5,566 nucleotides of DNA from the NCBI GenBank assembly GCA_900319505.1, contig ONOV01000179.1, positions 1 through 5,566 of the forward strand, read 5' to 3'. This document shows positions 1 to 5,561 of the stretch, piece by piece (position 1 is the stretch's first letter; each line of letters begins with the position of its first letter). The position numbers were made by a program, and so were the translations under genes. The DNA comes from an uncultured Erysipelotrichaceae bacterium (GTDB lineage Bacteria; Bacillota_I; Bacilli_A; Erysipelotrichales; Erysipelotrichaceae). The notes beneath the pieces were generated by a model, which saw nothing but the letters and a program-made list of their open reading frames with translations, was not told where the DNA came from and searched no databases.

Positions 1-204
1 AAGTAAGCTGAAACGTTTATCCTTCAAGAGAGTTCCGGATGGTGGAAAGGGACAGGGTTCATTCAGACTGAAGTCCTCTGTCAGCCGATGTGCTGAAAGG
101 AAAGTAAGCACATCCGTCACAGGCGCGTTAAGCTGTTTGAGAAGTAAGCTATGGTGGTACCACGCCCGTTCCTGCGTCCATGCACGAAGGAACGGTTTTT
201 GTTT
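1..204 (+). promoter_or_regulatory. Valine T-box riboswitch leader (5' end outside window)
   Basis: This leader controls valS by sensing uncharged tRNA-Val. Visible landmarks in order are: an AGTA S-turn motif at 2-5; the AGAGAG element at 27-32 and GGTGGAA at 41-47, which belong to the distal Stem I; and a specifier region GAAGTC at 70-75 in which GTC (73-75) is a valine codon. A Stem II helix pairs 87-94 with 107-114 (8 bp) and carries GAAA and AGTA in its loop. The T-box core TGGTACCACG lies at 155-164. The UGGU bulge at 155-158 would pair with a tRNA 3' end ACCA, i.e. discriminator A, which fits tRNA-Val. A terminator (166-200) sits just downstream and valS follows directly. The lower part of Stem I and the promoter lie left of the window. 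The valine assignment rests on both the specifier and the downstream gene. Confidence 0.93.
166..200 (+). terminator. Leader terminator of the valS T-box
   Basis: CCGTTCCT (166-173) pairs perfectly with AGGAACGG (188-195). A 3-bp inner extension pairs 175-177 with 184-186, and the stem is followed by TTTTT at 196-200. It lies immediately after the T-box core, as expected for the alternative structure that stops transcription when tRNA-Val is charged. When uncharged tRNA binds, the antiterminator using the TGGTACCACG element should replace it. Confidence 0.9.
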
Positions 205-207
205 GTC

Positions 208-213
208 AGGAGG
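208..213 (+). promoter_or_regulatory. Ribosome binding site that fixes the valS start
   Basis: A perfect AGGAGG lies 5 bases before the ATG at 219. This decides the start. The upstream in-frame ATG at 180 lies inside the leader terminator loop, has no Shine-Dalgarno and would add 13 residues encoded by the terminator itself. Confidence 0.9.
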
Positions 214-218
214 AAGAA

Positions 219-2831
219 ATGAAGAAGAATCTGTCACCTAAATATGATCACAAGGCGGTAGAGGAAGGCAAGTACAATCACTGGATTGAGAAGGGATACT
301 TCACAGCCGGCGACAAGTCCAAAGATCCTTTTACCATTGTCATACCGCCGCCGAACGTTACCGGCATTCTCCATATCGGCCATGCCTGGGATAATACCCT
401 GCAGGATATTATCTGCCGCTATAAGAGAATGCAGGGCTATGATGTTCTGTATCTGCCCGGCATGGACCATGCCGGCATTGCCACCCAGGCAAAGGTAGAT
501 GCCAGACTCAAGAGTGAAGGCATTTCCCGGTATGATATCGGCCGTGAGAAGTTTCTGGAACGTGCCTGGCAGTGGAAAGAGGAATATGCCGCTACCATCC
601 GCAAGCAGTGGGCAAAGCTCGGCAATTCCCTGGATTACTCCAGAGAAAGATTCACGATGGATGAAGGATTCAACAAAGCTGTCCGCCATGTCTTTGTCAC
701 GCTGTACAATGAAGGTCTTATCTACAGAGGCTGGCGTATCATCAACTGGGATCCGGAAGCTCGTACGGCTTTGTCCAATATCGAGGTCTATTACCAGGAT
801 GATCCTGGCAAAATGTACTACTTCAGATATAAAGTCGTAGAGACCGGCGAAGAATTCACCGTTGCCACAACAAGACCGGAAACCATGTTCGGTGATGTCT
901 GTGTGGTTGTAAACCCGAACGATGAAAGAACAAATCATCTCATCGGAAAGCATACGATCAATCCTGCCAATGGCGACGAGCTGCCGATCATCGGTGATGA
1001 CTATATCGATATGGATTTCGGTACCGCCATCATGAAGTGCACCCCGGCACATGACCCAAACGATTTTGCCATTGCCGAAAGACACAACCTGCCTAAACCC
1101 ATCTGTATGAATCCGGACGGCACGATGAATGAGCTGTGCGGCAGATACCAGGGCATGGACAGATATGAAGCCAGAGATGCCGTTGTTGAACAGATCAGAA
1201 AAGACGGCAATCTTGTAAAGATCGAAGACATCGTTCACAGTGTCGGCCATTCTGAAAGAACACACTGTGTGGTAGAGCCTTATCTTTCCCAGCAGTGGTT
1301 TGTCAGGATGAAGCCGCTGGCCGATGATGTACTGGCTCATCAGAAGAATCCGGATGAAAAGATCAACTTCTATCCGGAGCGCTTTGAAAAGACCTTCAAC
1401 CAATGGCTGGAAAATATCGAAGACTGGTGTATTTCCCGTCAGCTGTGGTGGGGCCACAGAATCCCTGCCTGGTATAATAAGACAACCGGAGAAACCTATG
1501 TCGGTGAAGAAGATCCGAAGGATCCTGAAAACTGGAAGCAGGATGAAGATGTGCTGGACACATGGTTCTCAAGTGCCTTATGGCCGTTTGGCACCCTGGG
1601 CTGGCCGGAAGAGACCGATGATCTCAAGCGCTACTATCCGACCGATACCATGGTTACCGGCTATGACATCATCTTCTTCTGGGTTGCCCGCATGGCATTC
1701 CAGGGCCGCCACTTCACCAAGAACAGACCGTTCAAAGATGTTCTGATCCACGGCTTGATCCGTGATGCTGAAGGCCGCAAGATGTCCAAGTCCTTGGGCA
1801 ACGGCATTGACCCGATGAAGGTCATTGATCAGTATGGTGTGGATGCCCTGCGTTTCTTCCTGACAACAAACAGCACACCAGGCCAGGATATGCGCTACAT
1901 CCCGGAGAAAGTCGAAGCTGCTTCCAACTTCATCAACAAGATCTGGAACGCGTCCCGCTTTGTCCTGATGAATCTGCCGGAAGGCATGACGATGAGCGAT
2001 ATCGATCTGTCCCACATCAGTGATGCGGATGCCTGGATTCTGACCCGCTTGAATGAAACGATCGACCATGTCACGGAAAACATGGAAAAGTATGAATTTG
2101 CTTTAGTCGGCAATGAGCTGTACAGCTTCATCTGGGATGATTTCTGTTCCTGGTATGTGGAAATGTCCAAGTCTACTCTGAACGGAGATGATGAGGCATT
2201 GAAGAAGGGAACAGAGAGCACTCTTCTGATCATGCTGAATAACATCGTCAGACTTCTGCATCCGTTCATGCCGTTTGTCACAGAAGAAATCTATCTGACC
2301 ATGCCGCACGAAAAGGAATCCATCTGTAAGGAAAGCTGGCCGGTAAAGGTTGAAGGCTTTGCGGCAGCAGATATGGAAGGCATGGCAAGACTCATCTCCA
2401 TGATCCAGAAGATCAGAGAGGTCAAGACCGTCAATGACATGAAGCCTAATGCACCTCTGACATGCATGGTAAAGGATCTTGACGGCAATGTCGTCAAGCC
2501 TGCTGAAAGTCTGAAAGCCATGCTGGTGAAGATGGCCAAGACAGAATGGAAAGAAGAACTGGAAGGCGATCTTTCCGTTGAAACCATCCATGGCGGCTCC
2601 CTCTACATTCCTTCCTCTGAACTTTCCGATCCGGAAGAAGAGATGAAGAAGCTCGAAGCAGAGAAGAAGCGTCTGGAAGGTGAACTTGCCCGTTCCGAAC
2701 ATATTCTCAACAACCCTGGTTTCCTGAAGAAAGCACCGGAAGCCAAGATCGCAAGTGAAAAGGAAAAGCAGGCTGCCTATCAGAAACAGTATCAGGTCAT
2801 CCTGGACCGTATCGCAGAACTGAAGAAATAA
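219..2831 (+). CDS. valS: Valyl-tRNA synthetase (valine--tRNA ligase), class I
   Basis: This cytoplasmic class Ia synthetase activates valine with ATP, charges tRNA-Val and hydrolyses mischarged Thr-tRNA-Val. The protein is 870 aa, a normal bacterial length. The Rossmann catalytic domain opens with PPPNVTG and the HIGH motif at residues 52-55, followed by PGMDHAGIATQ. The inserted CP1 editing domain (roughly 195-340) has TTRPET at 217-222 and the CTPAHDPNDF segment at 274-283 with the editing-site Asp279. The second ATP-binding signature KMSKS is at 521-525. An alpha-helical anticodon-binding domain follows (about 600-745, with FCSWY at 642-646). The C-terminal tail (about 804-870) is rich in Lys, Glu and Leu and forms the coiled-coil arm typical of ValRS. 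The start at 219 follows AGGAGG. It is transcribed alone from the T-box leader and ends at its own terminator, so expression should follow tRNA-Val charging. No motif is missing. Confidence 0.98.
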   Translation: MKKNLSPKYDHKAVEEGKYNHWIEKGYFTAGDKSKDPFTIVIPPPNVTGILHIGHAWDNTLQDIICRYKRMQGYDVLYLPGMDHAGIATQAKVDARLKSEGISRYDIGREKFLERAWQWKEEYAATIRKQWAKLGNSLDYSRERFTMDEGFNKAVRHVFVTLYNEGLIYRGWRIINWDPEARTALSNIEVYYQDDPGKMYYFRYKVVETGEEFTVATTRPETMFGDVCVVVNPNDERTNHLIGKHTINPANGDELPIIGDDYIDMDFGTAIMKCTPAHDPNDFAIAERHNLPKPICMNPDGTMNELCGRYQGMDRYEARDAVVEQIRKDGNLVKIEDIVHSVGHSERTHCVVEPYLSQQWFVRMKPLADDVLAHQKNPDEKINFYPERFEKTFNQWLENIEDWCISRQLWWGHRIPAWYNKTTGETYVGEEDPKDPENWKQDEDVLDTWFSSALWPFGTLGWPEETDDLKRYYPTDTMVTGYDIIFFWVARMAFQGRHFTKNRPFKDVLIHGLIRDAEGRKMSKSLGNGIDPMKVIDQYGVDALRFFLTTNSTPGQDMRYIPEKVEAASNFINKIWNASRFVLMNLPEGMTMSDIDLSHISDADAWILTRLNETIDHVTENMEKYEFALVGNELYSFIWDDFCSWYVEMSKSTLNGDDEALKKGTESTLLIMLNNIVRLLHPFMPFVTEEIYLTMPHEKESICKESWPVKVEGFAAADMEGMARLISMIQKIREVKTVNDMKPNAPLTCMVKDLDGNVVKPAESLKAMLVKMAKTEWKEELEGDLSVETIHGGSLYIPSSELSDPEEEMKKLEAEKKRLEGELARSEHILNNPGFLKKAPEAKIASEKEKQAAYQKQYQVILDRIAELKK

Positions 2832-2836
2832 TCCTC

Positions 2837-2871
2837 AAGCATATCCTCATCAATCTGGGGATATGTTTTTT
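2837..2871 (+). terminator. Rho-independent terminator after valS
   Basis: CATATCCTC (2840-2848) pairs with the segment 2857-2865, including one G-U pair, across an 8-base loop. Six Ts follow at 2866-2871. AAG at 2837-2839 can extend the stem into the T run. It begins 5 bases after the valS stop and ends the valS transcript. Confidence 0.88.
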
Positions 2872-2880
2872 ACTGCTTTC

Positions 2881-2920
2881 TGTCAATTACTCCGACCCTT
2901 CAGGGTAGGGGTAATTGACA
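2881..2920. repeat. 40-nt imperfect palindrome (hairpin) in intergenic DNA
   Basis: TGTCAATTAC (2881-2890) and GTAATTGACA (2911-2920) are perfect 10-bp inverted arms. Inside them, TCC at 2891-2893 pairs with GGG at 2908-2910 (one U-G pair), a G/A mismatch follows, and ACCC (2895-2898) pairs with GGGT (2903-2906) round a TTCA loop. The whole 40 bases can therefore fold as one long hairpin. No T run follows on either strand, so it is not a standard terminator, and valS already has one 10 bases earlier. It could be a dispersed palindromic repeat, a scar or end of an insertion element, or a protein-binding site. I cannot choose from one copy. Confidence 0.75.
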
Positions 2921-3038
2921 TGTCATATGCATGGCAGGTGAGATCTGAATTTTCTGCTGTTAATCTGCTGGCGCATGCAATGGATCATACAAATCACTTA
3001 AAACGTAAACGGAGCATGCATAAATTCAGGAAAAGACA

Positions 3039-3047
3039 TGATATAAT
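3039..3047 (+). promoter_or_regulatory. Extended -10 promoter for the hydrolase-fold gene
   Basis: TGATATAAT at 3039-3047 is a TGn plus a perfect TATAAT, i.e. an extended -10 element. The bases 17 upstream (CATAAA, 3019-3024) are a poor -35, which an extended -10 can tolerate. It lies 41 bases before the start at 3089, with the ribosome site AAGAAAGGA (3072-3080) between. Apart from this promoter and the palindrome at 2881-2920, I see nothing convincing in the 217-base gap after the valS terminator. Confidence 0.65.
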
Positions 3048-3088
3048 CAAAAACAGATAAAGAATGTCTCTAAGAAAGGAATTTCGTT

Positions 3089-4012
3089 ATGAGTGAAGAA
3101 AAGAAGAATAATCATACCTTGCTGAAGGTAATCGGAACAGCGGCAGGATGTGCTGCCGCAGCCTATGGCGGAGCCAGTGCCTATGTCTTCCGTCAGGCAT
3201 TTGATCTGAAGAATTCCAATCTCTTTTCCGGCAAGGGCGGAACAGCCTATCTGACTTTTACCGATAATGAGAAAAGTGAATGGTATCAGCACAGTGAAGT
3301 CAAAGATGAATACATGAATTCCTTTGACGGTCTGAACCTGCATGCCCTGAATCTCTGCAATCATCCGGAGGATCACAAGTGGATTGTCATGATGGTGGGA
3401 CCCGGTTCCTATAACCATACGATTCTGGATTATCTGTATGAATTTGATCATGCCGGATGGAATGTTCTTGCCCTTGATGCAAGAGGCACCGGCAAGAGCG
3501 AAGGCAGATATACCACGCTTGGCTGGGCTGAGCACTATGATCTGATCAGCTGGGTCAACTATCTTGTCAATATGGATGAAAAGGCGGAGATTGCTCTGTT
3601 TGGTGTCAGTGTCGCTGCTGCCGCAGTAATGAATGCAGTAGGCGATTATATTCCGGATAATGTTGTCTGTGCGGTTGAAGAAGGCGGCTACAGTGAAATC
3701 AAAGAACTGCTGAGAGGCGGTATCACGCTGGCTATGAAGGCTGATGGAAAGATTCTTCTGCCGGGTGTTGATCTGTTATGCAAGCAGATTCTCCACTTCT
3801 CATTCAATGATGTTTCTACAGCTCGTCAGCTCAAGCAGGCCAGTGTTCCGGTCATGTTTGTACAGGGTGTAGACAGTGAGTTCGTCCCGGAAAGCATGCT
3901 GTTTGATAACTACTATGCCTGCGGCAGTGACAGAGAACTGCTGACCAAGGAAGATGCTGCCAATGATTATTTCGGCAAGCTGGAAGACTTCCTGAACCGC
4001 TATTTCCATTAA
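3089..4012 (+). CDS. Membrane-anchored alpha/beta-hydrolase-fold protein, possibly catalytically degenerate
   Basis: The protein has 307 aa. Residues 10-34 form an Ala/Gly-rich hydrophobic stretch after a short Lys-rich start, which suggests an N-terminal membrane anchor with the rest outside. From about residue 75 it follows the layout of the Bacillota alpha/beta hydrolase family with a single N-terminal anchor: a beta-strand and turn at 98-107, the GWNVLALDARGTGKSEG block at 123-139, then GWAEHYDLISW at 145-155. The nucleophile elbow is GVSVA at 172-176, with Ser174 as candidate nucleophile. The late acid region is QGVDSEFVP at 259-267. Several positions depart from the family as I know it: VG instead of HG at the oxyanion strand, no Gly after Ser174+1, and no His in the C-terminal stretch where the triad His normally sits (only the final residue 307 is His). 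The start is supported by AAGAAAGGA with 8 bases of spacing. It is a monocistronic unit between a promoter and a terminator. Substrate is unknown. Confidence 0.85.
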   Translation: MSEEKKNNHTLLKVIGTAAGCAAAAYGGASAYVFRQAFDLKNSNLFSGKGGTAYLTFTDNEKSEWYQHSEVKDEYMNSFDGLNLHALNLCNHPEDHKWIVMMVGPGSYNHTILDYLYEFDHAGWNVLALDARGTGKSEGRYTTLGWAEHYDLISWVNYLVNMDEKAEIALFGVSVAAAAVMNAVGDYIPDNVVCAVEEGGYSEIKELLRGGITLAMKADGKILLPGVDLLCKQILHFSFNDVSTARQLKQASVPVMFVQGVDSEFVPESMLFDNYYACGSDRELLTKEDAANDYFGKLEDFLNRYFH

Positions 4013-4025
4013 TACGCAGGAATAC

Positions 4026-4049
4026 AGCCGGCAGAAATGCCGGCTTTTT
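4026..4049 (+). terminator. Rho-independent terminator of the hydrolase-fold gene
   Basis: AGCCGGCA (4026-4033) and TGCCGGCT (4038-4045) form a perfect 8-bp stem capped by a GAAA tetraloop. The T run is 4045-4049. It begins 13 bases after the stop codon at 4012. Confidence 0.93.
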
Positions 4050-4061
4050 GTTTCCGGTATG

Positions 4062-4093
4062 AAAAATCCGGCGGAACTGTGTTCCACCGGATT
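4062..4093 (-). terminator. Rho-independent terminator of the thioredoxin-like lipoprotein gene
   Basis: AATCCGG (4065-4071) pairs with CCGGATT (4087-4093). After one C/A mismatch, GGAAC (4073-4077) pairs with GTTCC (4081-4085) round a 3-base loop. Read on the minus strand the stem is followed by TTTTT (complement of 4062-4066). It starts one base after the minus-strand stop codon and lies back to back with the plus-strand terminator at 4026-4049, insulating the two convergent genes. Confidence 0.9.
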
Positions 4094-4094
4094 A

Positions 4095-4751
4095 TTATCC
4101 GTTATAGGTATCTTCAATGACCTTCTCATAGTCAGACAGCAGTTCTTTCTTCTGCCTGTCTGTCACCTGAAGCTCATCCAGCTTATCCTGATCCAGTTCA
4201 AAGTCATCGGTGATGCCCCTGTGATGGCCGACAATTTCACCATCTCTGACCCCGACTAATAACGGCACCCGCATCTTGACTTCTTCCTTGCCGGTATCTT
4301 CGTTTTTTTCGTGATCCAGCGCCGGCTCATACAGTGAATACAGTTTCTGTACCAGTTCATTCTGTTCATCCTTGGGCTTGGACATGAAGGTATCGGAATA
4401 CAGATTCACATAGAAAATGGTTATACCCATGGCCTTGGCCGCTTCATCCATCGTTGGAATTGCCCGGTTGCAGAAGGGGCATGTTTCATAGCTGTAGTAC
4501 ACGCAGCCTGTCCCTTTTTCTTCAATCAGACGGAAAGATTCTTCCAGCGTGATTTCTGTAAAAGCAGGATTATCATCCTTCAGAAATACATAATTGCTCA
4601 TCTCAGCCGGCTGTGTTTCAAGATTAATGGCACCGGCATTATTGCCATTAGCAAAAGCAGTGGGTGCAGCAGGTGCTTTATTACTTGTTTTATTTGATCC
4701 GCATCCGGCAAGAAGAGAGGCAATCAGCAATGTCATCATCAGTTTCTTCAT
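4095..4751 (-). CDS. Thioredoxin-fold lipoprotein, probable extracytoplasmic thiol-disulfide oxidoreductase
   Basis: The protein has 218 aa. It starts MKKLMMTLLIASLLAGC, a lipoprotein signal peptide with lipobox L14-A-G-C17, so it should be diacylated at Cys17 and held on the outer face of the membrane. Residues 18-60 are an Ala/Asn/Pro/Thr-rich linker. The thioredoxin domain (about 64-185) has an active site CPFC at 91-94 preceded by VYYSYET, and a VP pair at 162-163 that fits the cis-proline loop before the LLVGVRDGEIVGHHRG strand-turn-strand. An acidic helical segment (about 117-157) is inserted between. It resembles the Bacillota TlpA-like and bacteriocin-transport-accessory-like thioredoxin lipoproteins. 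Partners and redox direction cannot be read from the sequence. The gene stands alone: a convergent terminator follows it and a broken gene diverges from it. The MKK start is chosen because it completes the signal peptide, although the nearest ribosome site (AAAGGA, complement of 4766-4771) is 14 bases away. Confidence 0.9.
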   Translation of the reverse strand: MKKLMMTLLIASLLAGCGSNKTSNKAPAAPTAFANGNNAGAINLETQPAEMSNYVFLKDDNPAFTEITLEESFRLIEEKGTGCVYYSYETCPFCNRAIPTMDEAAKAMGITIFYVNLYSDTFMSKPKDEQNELVQKLYSLYEPALDHEKNEDTGKEEVKMRVPLLVGVRDGEIVGHHRGITDDFELDQDKLDELQVTDRQKKELLSDYEKVIEDTYNG

Positions 4752-4777
4752 GCCTGTTATTGTAATCCTTTAGAAAC

Positions 4778-4804
4778 AAAAAGAACAGAAAGATATCCTG
4801 TTCT
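4778..4804 (-). terminator. Terminator-like hairpin in the lipoprotein gene leader (possible attenuator)
   Basis: On the minus strand AGAACAG (complement of 4798-4804) pairs perfectly with CTGTTCT (complement of 4782-4788) round a 9-base loop, then reads TTTTTG. The stem is only 7 bp with 3 G-C pairs, so it would be weak. It lies about 27 bases upstream of the start at 4751, between that gene and the AT-rich region where its promoter would be expected. Confidence 0.45.
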
Positions 4805-4830
4805 GATGATTGCAGGTAAATATATATAAT
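4801..4830 (+). promoter_or_regulatory. Possible promoter of the broken lipoprotein gene
   Basis: A perfect TATAAT lies at 4825-4830 within an alternating TATATA run. TTCTGA at 4801-4806, 18 bases upstream, is a weak -35. The region 4815-4870 is very AT-rich and would also have to hold the divergent minus-strand promoter, for which I see only weak candidates. The -10 match could be chance in such AT-rich DNA. Confidence 0.4.
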
Positions 4831-5418
4831 TACATAAAGCAAAATATTTGTATAGGACAATAATTGAGAAAGAAAGGATAATGTAAAGCATGAAAAGAAA
4901 CTTATCATTGCAGACGGACTGGCGCTTAGCTGGGCGGCTCAGGCACCTCTTCATCATTGGTGGATGAAATGAAACTTCTCACAGATGAAGATCCGGTTAA
5001 TCTTGCCATGTACTGGACGGTGGAAGGAGAGTAAAAACAGTTCAGCTGTGTTCAATGAGAGCTGTGATGCTTATCAGACAGAAGATTCAAAGGATTACTG
5101 TAAAAAGAGAAATAAGATTGATGATAAACCGCTGGATACGGTCAGAGATGATCTGAAGGATGCCGGGATGACTTCCATTGATACAAAGGATATTGATGAA
5201 GAACATCTGGCATATTATTTCATGGATCGTAAGGATAACAGTAAAGCGGTCTATTTCTACCTGGATGGAAAAATCAAATGCATTGGTAAAGATCGCAGAA
5301 GAAAGGCCTATGAAAGTGAAGAGGCTGATCAGATCCTGAAGGCATGTGACGATGCGGTGGATCAGCTGAATGAAGCTGATGATGCATTTGTCAAAGAACA
5401 TTTCGGAAATAATCAGAC

Positions 5419-5450
5419 AGAACAGGATCTGAAAGAAAAGATCCTGTTTT
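5419..5450 (+). terminator. Terminator-like hairpin at the end of the broken lipoprotein gene
   Basis: AACAGGATCT (5421-5430) pairs perfectly with AGATCCTGTT (5439-5448) round an 8-base A-rich loop, ending in TTTT at 5447-5450. It lies inside the open frame that runs to 5560, which suggests the original stop codon stood just before it. The T run is short, so efficiency is uncertain. Confidence 0.65.
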
Positions 5451-5493
5451 CCATAGGATCAGATAAAATGATCAGATACACATTTTCAAAGCC

Positions 5494-5523
5494 GCCTGCT
5501 TGTTATTCTTCTAACAAGCAGGC
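5494..5523. repeat. 12-bp perfect inverted repeat (hairpin) without T run
   Basis: GCCTGCTTGTTA (5494-5505) and TAACAAGCAGGC (5512-5523) are perfect complements round a TTCTTC loop. Neither strand has a convincing T run after the stem; on the minus strand it continues GGCTTTG. It stands 9 bases upstream of the -35 of the promoter at 5533. It may be a second, weak terminator, a binding site for a regulator of the next gene, or a small palindromic repeat. Confidence 0.7.
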
Positions 5524-5532
5524 AAAGTTGCG

Positions 5533-5561
5533 TTGTTTTATCGAAAGCGTTGTCATATAAT
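5533..5561 (+). promoter_or_regulatory. Sigma-A-type promoter reading out of the right edge
   Basis: TTGTTT (5533-5538) and a perfect TATAAT (5556-5561) are 17 bases apart, the optimal spacing. The -35 matches TTGACA at only three positions. The promoter would drive a gene beyond the window; the start of that gene is not visible. Confidence 0.65.
5541..5555 (+). promoter_or_regulatory. cre-like (CcpA or LacI-family) operator in the promoter spacer
   Basis: The 15 bases TCGAAAGCGTTGTCA match the Bacillota catabolite-responsive element consensus WTGNAANCGNWNNCW at every defined position except one (C instead of T at 5542). The site fills the spacer and touches the -10 at 5556, so a bound repressor would block RNA polymerase. 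LacI/GalR-family regulators other than CcpA bind similar CG-centred sites. Confidence 0.55.

Larger units (their letters stand above)
4890..5560 (+). pseudogene. Frameshifted remnant of a lipoprotein gene (unknown function)
   Basis: AAAGGA at 4873-4878 precedes an ATG at 4890 by 11 bases, and coding character then passes through different frames. The frame of 4890 gives MKR. The frame of 4895 gives KKLIIADGLALSWAA, a signal-peptide-like stretch. The frame of 4930 gives LGGSGTSSSLVDEMKLLTDE and on to VEGE, with a stop at 5032. The frame containing 5030 gives SKNSSAVFNESCDAY and a long charged domain running to about 5407. Joined, these read as a typical lipoprotein: signal peptide, Gly/Ser linker, then a hydrophilic Asp/Glu/Lys-rich domain of about 125 aa with a YYFMDRKDNSKAVYFYLDG strand pair. 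The lipobox Cys itself is not recovered. The long open frame starting at 4985 has no ribosome site and its first dozen residues are out of the coding frame, so I do not accept it as a gene start. The tail after about 5408 runs through a terminator and looks like read-through. I do not recognise the family. Sequencing error is the alternative. Confidence 0.6.

Noticed and set aside
180..218. Upstream in-frame ATG extending valS by 13 residues
   Set aside because: It is inside the leader terminator loop with no Shine-Dalgarno, while ATG 219 has AGGAGG at ideal spacing.
234..1457. 407-aa open frame on the minus strand
   Set aside because: It lies entirely antisense to valS, whose protein matches its family from end to end. 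It has no ribosome site or recognisable motifs and reflects valS codon bias.
2915..2920. Perfect TTGACA as a -35 element
   Set aside because: It is part of the palindrome arm, and 15-19 bases downstream there is nothing like TATAAT (the 17-base position reads GTGAGA).
2973..3020. Two GCATGCA copies (2973-2979 and 3014-3020) as paired operators
   Set aside because: Seven-base self-complementary words occur easily by chance. There is no wider shared sequence around them and no known regulator to assign.
2863..3060. 65-aa open frame between valS and the hydrolase gene
   Set aside because: Its start lies in the 3' arm of the valS terminator, it crosses the 40-nt palindrome and the extended -10, and it has no ribosome site and no recognisable protein features.
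4759..4764. Minus-strand TACAAT as a -10 giving a leaderless lipoprotein mRNA
   Set aside because: The position 17 bases upstream (TGTTCT) is a poor -35 and lies in a hairpin arm. The evidence is too weak to call a promoter, though it is not excluded.
4690..4957. Two overlapping minus-strand open frames rich in Leu, Ile, Phe and Tyr upstream of the lipoprotein
   Set aside because: They cover AT-rich intergenic DNA and the antisense of the divergent remnant. The hydrophobicity comes from AT-rich composition, and there are no ribosome sites.
5087..5401. 104-aa minus-strand open frame
   Set aside because: It is antisense to the charged domain of the remnant lipoprotein. Its Ile/Phe-rich composition is the expected mirror of Asp/Lys/Glu codons.
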